Shown: positions 7,236 to 10,639 of the stretch, piece by piece | How positions within the stretch are numbered: position 1 is the first letter of the stretch | Layout: each line of letters opens with the position of its first letter | DNA from: Kiritimatiellia bacterium | Lineage (GTDB): Bacteria; Verrucomicrobiota; Kiritimatiellia; UBA8416; JAIOPI01 | Assembly (NCBI GenBank): GCA_028822745.1 | Contig: JAPKCZ010000036.1 | Span: forward strand, 1 to 10,639 | Length of the DNA stretch: 10,639 bases | Reading direction: 5' to 3' | Made by a program: the position numbers and the translations under genes | The notes under the pieces: model-generated | Seen by the model: the letters and a program-made list of their open reading frames with translations, nothing else | What the model was told of the DNA's origin: nothing | Database searches by the model: none

Positions 7236-7831
7236 TACTTGCTCTCCAAAAGACGGTCCAAAAGTATGAAGGTCTGTTCCTTCAAGGCCTCCCGGGTGCC
7301 ATCATTCATCAGTGTATAATCCGCTTTTTCGGATTTGATTTTGTTTGCTAACTGAGCCTTGATACGAATCAAAGCTTCCTCTCTCGACAATCCCCTCGCA
7401 CCAAGACGCTGTACTTGCTCCTCTGGCGGGGACACGACACAAATTATTGAATCCCAACCTTGATCTGCACCGATCTCAAACAGCAGTGGGATCATGATTA
7501 CCGCAACGGTTTCTCCATCACGGGATTTTTCCTGCATCCAAGCGCGCCAGCGCTTTTCAATTCGTGGATGCATGATTTTATTGAGTTTTTGCAGCTGGTC
7601 TGGATCCTGAAAGACCGTACGGCCTAGCCGAGTTCGATCAATACGCCCATCCGCATCTAAAAATTGTTTTCCAAAGAGCGCGACGACTTCCCGATGAGCC
7701 TCTTGCCCTGGCTCAAGCAGCTTATGTCCGATCTTATCCGTGTCACAAACCGCGACACCTCTTTCGCCGAAATACGCGGCGACAAGGCTCTTGCCGCATG
7801 CGATGCCGCCGGTTAAAGCGAGTTTATACAC
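7235..7831 (-). CDS. coaE: Dephospho-CoA kinase
   Basis: This 198-residue P-loop kinase phosphorylates the ribose 3'-hydroxyl of dephospho-CoA, the last step of coenzyme A synthesis, in the cytosol. It shows the N-terminal P-loop LTGGIACGKS (6-15), CDTDKIGH (29-36) with the conserved aspartates, the HP pair at 88-89, IPLLFEIG (114-121), and the lid and adenine region with ANKIKSEKADYTLMNDGT (162-179). Length and all domains are normal. The start is GTG. It is favoured because the P-loop begins seven residues later, as in the family; the nearby ATG at 7838 is out of frame and stops after four codons. The gene shares one base with rho (TAATG), so the two form an operon. Confidence 0.96.
   Translation of the reverse strand: MYKLALTGGIACGKSLVAAYFGERGVAVCDTDKIGHKLLEPGQEAHREVVALFGKQFLDADGRIDRTRLGRTVFQDPDQLQKLNKIMHPRIEKRWRAWMQEKSRDGETVAVIMIPLLFEIGADQGWDSIICVVSPPEEQVQRLGARGLSREEALIRIKAQLANKIKSEKADYTLMNDGTREALKEQTFILLDRLLESK
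7244..7247 (-). promoter_or_regulatory. Ribosome binding site of rho inside the end of coaE
   Basis: The minus strand reads GGAG eight bases before the rho ATG at 7235. This gives rho its own initiation signal in addition to coupling through the TAATG overlap with coaE. Confidence 0.6.
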
Positions 7832-7838
7832 GGGACAT
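7824..7838 (-). other. Four-codon upstream reading frame overlapping the coaE start
   Basis: On the minus strand ATG TCC CGT GTA TAA runs out of frame across the coaE GTG start (7831-7829). The only ATG near the start thus belongs to a decoy frame that terminates three bases inside coaE. It may lower or couple coaE initiation, or be chance. No ribosome binding site is evident for either start. Confidence 0.2.
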
Positions 7839-8026
7839 TATGCTAAAGGGATAGTCGGGCGATGGTTTATTCACGAAATTGAACGAAAGCGTTACCTAGA
7901 AAAGCAAGAGATTGCTGAGAGGAATGTAAGAAGAGTACACCAACATATACGTATGCGTCAATACCAAGTTCGAGTGCCGCACCAAACCACGGTGAAGCAC
8001 GTCGATTGCCCTAACAACGAAATCGG
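7832..8026. other. Intergenic region between the secretin gene and coaE
   Basis: These 195 bases follow the secretin stop and precede coaE in the same direction. They hold the candidate coaE promoter and a short palindrome ATACGTAT (7947-7954) lying in the promoter spacer. I find no hairpin with a T-run that would terminate the secretin transcript, so read-through into coaE is possible. No tRNA or recognisable structured RNA is seen. Confidence 0.5.
7932..7961 (-). promoter_or_regulatory. Putative sigma-70-type promoter for coaE-rho
   Basis: On the minus strand the hexamer TTGACG (7961-7956) is five-sixths of the -35 consensus. It is followed after 18 bases by TACTCT (7937-7932), which keeps the three most conserved -10 positions (T, A and final T). 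Transcription would start near 7925 and leave a leader of about 95 bases before coaE. Its place in the gap between the secretin gene and coaE is appropriate. The -10 is weak, so this is a candidate only. Confidence 0.35.
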
Positions 8027-10639
8027 TTACGGCCCGTCAACAAGACCAGCGGCGGCCTTGGCCGCCGCATCCTTGGCCTGCTGTTCGAACAGTTTTGCGA
8101 CACTATCATGGTCACCCACCGGGCGACCTCTCGGATCGACGAGTCGAGCGGTCACGAAGATCAACAGATTACGTTTTTCGCTGTTTTCAAATGTGCTGCG
8201 AAAAAGCCGGCCGATAATCGGAATGTCGCCCAGGAACGGGATGCGATCGTCAACTTCAATGCGTTCTTCACTGATCATACCGCCCATGACAACAGTAGCA
8301 CCATTGTAGATCATAATACTTGTCGAAATGCTTCGTGTGTGGAAGAAAGGCTGCTCGATCGGAATACGAACAACGTTTCCATTGGCGTCCGTGTATTCCT
8401 GCCCGTAATCGCGCCAATCAGGCTCGGTAACAACTTCAGGTGTCATCGTTAGGTTAATCATCTGCCCTTCAGGAGAGACCTCAGGCAAGACCGACAGAAT
8501 CACACCCACCTCGCGGGTCTCGAACCCTGCGGGAGTCACCACCGGCGGCTGTCCAGCCTGTTGCACGCTACCATCCGCATTCAACGTGGACGGTGTACCA
8601 GGTTCGATGGTGTAATCCGATGGATAGATGTACTCGGTGACGACCTTGATTGTTGCTTCCAATCCGTTTTGGGTCGTGACCTTTGGTGCGGACAGTAGAT
8701 CCGCGTTGCCCTTGGCCTGTATCGCATGCAAAACGATCTCGAGCTCGGGGTTGGTCAATACCGAGGCAAAGCTCAGCAGATCGTCGGGACGGGCAAATTC
8801 AAAGATCGTATTGCTGATTTCGTCCAAAAATCGGTTACCCTTTGTGAGGGAGGTTTTGGGAATAATGAGCTTCTCGGCAGAACCCACTGGGCCATTGGCG
8901 TTTTTCTTTTGAGCCAATTCCCAATCATCTGTCAGATTATATTCTAATCCGAACGAATTCAGATCGCTCTGACCAATCTCAACAAATCGTGCTTCAATCT
9001 CAATCTGACGCGGCACAACATCCAGGTCGGCTAGCTTTTCTTCAAAGACGGTTAAGTTTTCTGCCGTGTTTGCCACGAGCAGCTTACCAATTGACGAAAT
9101 GTATTGGATGGATGATCCGCGCGGCCATGTGACGCCCAGACGCCCAAAAAATTCTTTCCAATTCGTGGCGTCACCGCCGAGACCAGCCCCACCACCATCG
9201 ATCGGTATAAAGCCGCCGCCACCACCCGCGGCGCGTGCGCCTGCCAAGTCAGCATTAGCTTCGAAAACCGTGGCGCTGATCGTAGGTTGAACGCTATAGG
9301 TACGATGTATGATTTCACCGCCCGGGTCATCAATTGGAATGACCAGAACGACGCTGCCTTGGATGCGATACTTGAGTTTACCAATTTCAGTGACGAGATT
9401 CATCGCTTCCAGAAGTGAAATGTTACGTGCACGGAACGTGATGCTTGGAACACCCGAAGCCGCCGCTCCCTTGTCACCGCCGCCATCACCAAAATCAAAA
9501 CCGAAGTCATCCGAAGGCGCTGCGGCTTGGGCCGCGCCTTCGAGCGAGCTGATGTTTAGAATAATGTTTACGCCGCGATTTTCGGGAATCAGCGCTTGAT
9601 CGTCATGCTCAACGCTTTGTTCCTGCAGGAAGCCCATCACGTCGTGAATATTCGCCTGTCTAAAATCGACTTCCGGGATACGAATGCGATCCATCTTGTC
9701 GAGAATCTTTTTTCGAGCCATCTTATGGACATTCTCTTTCGTCGACCGAATATTTGTATCCTCATTTTTACCGGGCTCATCGACGCCGTAGTCACGCGGA
9801 TTCCAGGTCTGGCTCACCATGCGCATCATATCGTTACGCGTGGACTCAAGTTCCATACGTGCACGGTCATTAATGGCCTGAGACAGCTTTGCGCGCCAAC
9901 GAATGGCTTCGGTGTTCTCTGGCGAAATACTCAACACACCCTCAAAAGACTTAAGTGCTTCTTTGAATTCTTGCGCCACGAAGTAGTCGCGCCCAATACG
10001 TAGGCGCTCTTTGATTTCGTTCTGCTTGATACGGTATTCTTCGGTGCGCCAGCGACGTTTCGGAGCCTCTGTGATTTCCACTTTTCCTTCGAGTCGTTTT
10101 TGCAAAATGTCCACGAGGCGAGGCGCCTTGACATGCCCTTCAAGCGTAGCCTCTGTTGCGTATTTAACGGCCTCCTCGTAAACGTTGTGTTTCGTCAGCA
10201 ATCTCGCGTGCTGATATTTGCACTCCGTGATTCGGTTACGAATAAAAAGAAGCTTTTGGCGAGCATCAGGGAGATAGCCGAGCGTTGACAGGGCACGGCG
10301 CGCTTCTTCAAAGATTTCAATCGCACGTACGTATTCGTGGTCTTCATATTCAAGCTCTGCAGCAGCAATTCGGTCTTCCGCGTGAAGGCGGTAGGCTTTA
10401 CGGCGCAGCTGTTCAGATTCGCGCAACAGCTCGACATGTGCTTGCATCTTCGTAGGCAATGCGACGGCAGCGCCGTCTGAATTGGGCATAGCCCCGCCGT
10501 CCGGCGCGCCAGCGGCACCAAGTTCATCTCCGAGAACATCATTTTCTAACATGTCGACTTCATCGGGTTCATCGGGCTCGGCCACCTGATCTACAACAAG
10601 ATCATCTCCAATATCGGGGAAATCGAGTTCGTCATCGGA
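8027..10639 (-). CDS. Type IV pilus-like secretin, Amuc_1098-type (N-terminus outside window)
   Basis: The frame is open to the right edge, giving 870 visible residues. Secretins form the gated outer-membrane pore of type II, type III and type IV pilus machines. In order there is a very acidic stretch (about 18 of the first 39 visible residues are D or E). TPR-like helical repeats follow (about 10372-9866). An N0/STN-like domain (about 9685-9335) is interrupted by a G/A/D-rich insert. An N1-like domain has a glycine-rich loop (about 9316-9017). The secretin barrel domain (about 9007-8135) includes ATVVMGGMISEE and the signature RIPFLGDIPIIGRLFR (8198-8245). An alanine-rich tail ends the protein. 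The only start candidate in view, GTG at 10585, continues in frame to the edge and is probably internal; no signal peptide is visible. The TPR plus secretin layout resembles the verrucomicrobial Amuc_1098 family, but pilus partner genes are not in view. Confidence 0.88.
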   Translation of the reverse strand, partial: SDDELDFPDIGDDLVVDQVAEPDEPDEVDMLENDVLGDELGAAGAPDGGAMPNSDGAAVALPTKMQAHVELLRESEQLRRKAYRLHAEDRIAAAELEYEDHEYVRAIEIFEEARRALSTLGYLPDARQKLLFIRNRITECKYQHARLLTKHNVYEEAVKYATEATLEGHVKAPRLVDILQKRLEGKVEITEAPKRRWRTEEYRIKQNEIKERLRIGRDYFVAQEFKEALKSFEGVLSISPENTEAIRWRAKLSQAINDRARMELESTRNDMMRMVSQTWNPRDYGVDEPGKNEDTNIRSTKENVHKMARKKILDKMDRIRIPEVDFRQANIHDVMGFLQEQSVEHDDQALIPENRGVNIILNISSLEGAAQAAAPSDDFGFDFGDGGGDKGAAASGVPSITFRARNISLLEAMNLVTEIGKLKYRIQGSVVLVIPIDDPGGEIIHRTYSVQPTISATVFEANADLAGARAAGGGGGFIPIDGGGAGLGGDATNWKEFFGRLGVTWPRGSSIQYISSIGKLLVANTAENLTVFEEKLADLDVVPRQIEIEARFVEIGQSDLNSFGLEYNLTDDWELAQKKNANGPVGSAEKLIIPKTSLTKGNRFLDEISNTIFEFARPDDLLSFASVLTNPELEIVLHAIQAKGNADLLSAPKVTTQNGLEATIKVVTEYIYPSDYTIEPGTPSTLNADGSVQQAGQPPVVTPAGFETREVGVILSVLPEVSPEGQMINLTMTPEVVTEPDWRDYGQEYTDANGNVVRIPIEQPFFHTRSISTSIMIYNGATVVMGGMISEERIEVDDRIPFLGDIPIIGRLFRSTFENSEKRNLLIFVTARLVDPRGRPVGDHDSVAKLFEQQAKDAAAKAAAGLVDGP
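8049..8068 (-). repeat. Perfect GC-rich inverted repeat at the end of the secretin gene
   Basis: Two perfect 9-base arms, GCGGCGGCC and GGCCGCCGC, surround two T (plus strand). The repeat falls in alanine codons about 20 bases before the secretin stop. The transcript could fold into a strong hairpin, but the bases after it on the minus strand are TGGTCTTGTTG, not a T-run. It may be a by-product of GCC/GCG alanine codons or a weak 3' stabilising or pausing element. Confidence 0.4.

Noticed and set aside
7840..7915. Alternative promoter with TTGCTT and TTCAAT closer to coaE
   Set aside because: Both hexamers match the consensus poorly; the upstream TTGACG / TACTCT pair is better.
1..10639. Search for a mobile element, defence system, toxin-antitoxin pair, CRISPR array or tRNA
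   Set aside because: All long stretches are explained by conserved housekeeping genes; gaps are short, and I saw no transposase, integrase, direct-repeat array or cloverleaf-like sequence.

Overview
The window is ordinary chromosomal housekeeping DNA from a Gram-negative-type (diderm) bacterium. The best taxonomic clue is the secretin at the right edge. It carries TPR-like helices ahead of a split N0 domain and a glycine-rich N1-like domain, the layout I associate with the Amuc_1098-type pilus secretins of Verrucomicrobiota and relatives. Together with a coaE-rho pair and a Rho with a disordered N-terminal extension, this points to the PVC superphylum, most likely Verrucomicrobiota or a close neighbour. 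That assignment is an inference from family resemblance; no rRNA or other marker is present. Base composition is moderate and looks even throughout, and I see no insertion sequence, integrase, tRNA, CRISPR array or other sign of recent transfer.

Layout from left to right. (1) Bases 2-1120, plus strand: the C-terminal third of the chromosome-segregation ATPase SMC. (2) Bases 1146-5059, minus strand: a menaquinone block in transcription order menG (ubiE type), menF, menD. It converges on smc and ends in a small GC hairpin followed by four T. (3) Bases 5163-5762, plus strand: an HD-domain metal-dependent phosphohydrolase of the YfbR/HDDC2 type, divergent from menG and convergent with rho. (4) Bases 5775-7831, minus strand: coaE followed directly by rho, joined by a TAATG stop/start overlap and preceded by a plausible promoter. 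(5) Bases 8027-10639, minus strand: a large secretin whose N-terminus, with any signal peptide, lies beyond the right edge.

How the genes work together. MenF makes isochorismate from chorismate, MenD adds the succinyl unit from 2-oxoglutarate, and MenG performs the final C-methylation of demethylmenaquinone. The block therefore holds the first two steps and the last step of menaquinone synthesis; the intermediate genes must lie elsewhere. CoaE finishes coenzyme A, which menaquinone synthesis also needs at the MenE step, but that link is general metabolism and not evidence of co-regulation. Rho terminates transcription. The secretin is expected to form the outer-membrane pore of a type IV pilus-like machine.

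I found no convincing undescribed system. The points most worth a second look are the domain insertions in the secretin, the disordered N-terminus and altered P-loop of Rho, and a 20-codon reading frame that bridges the menG stop and the menF start.
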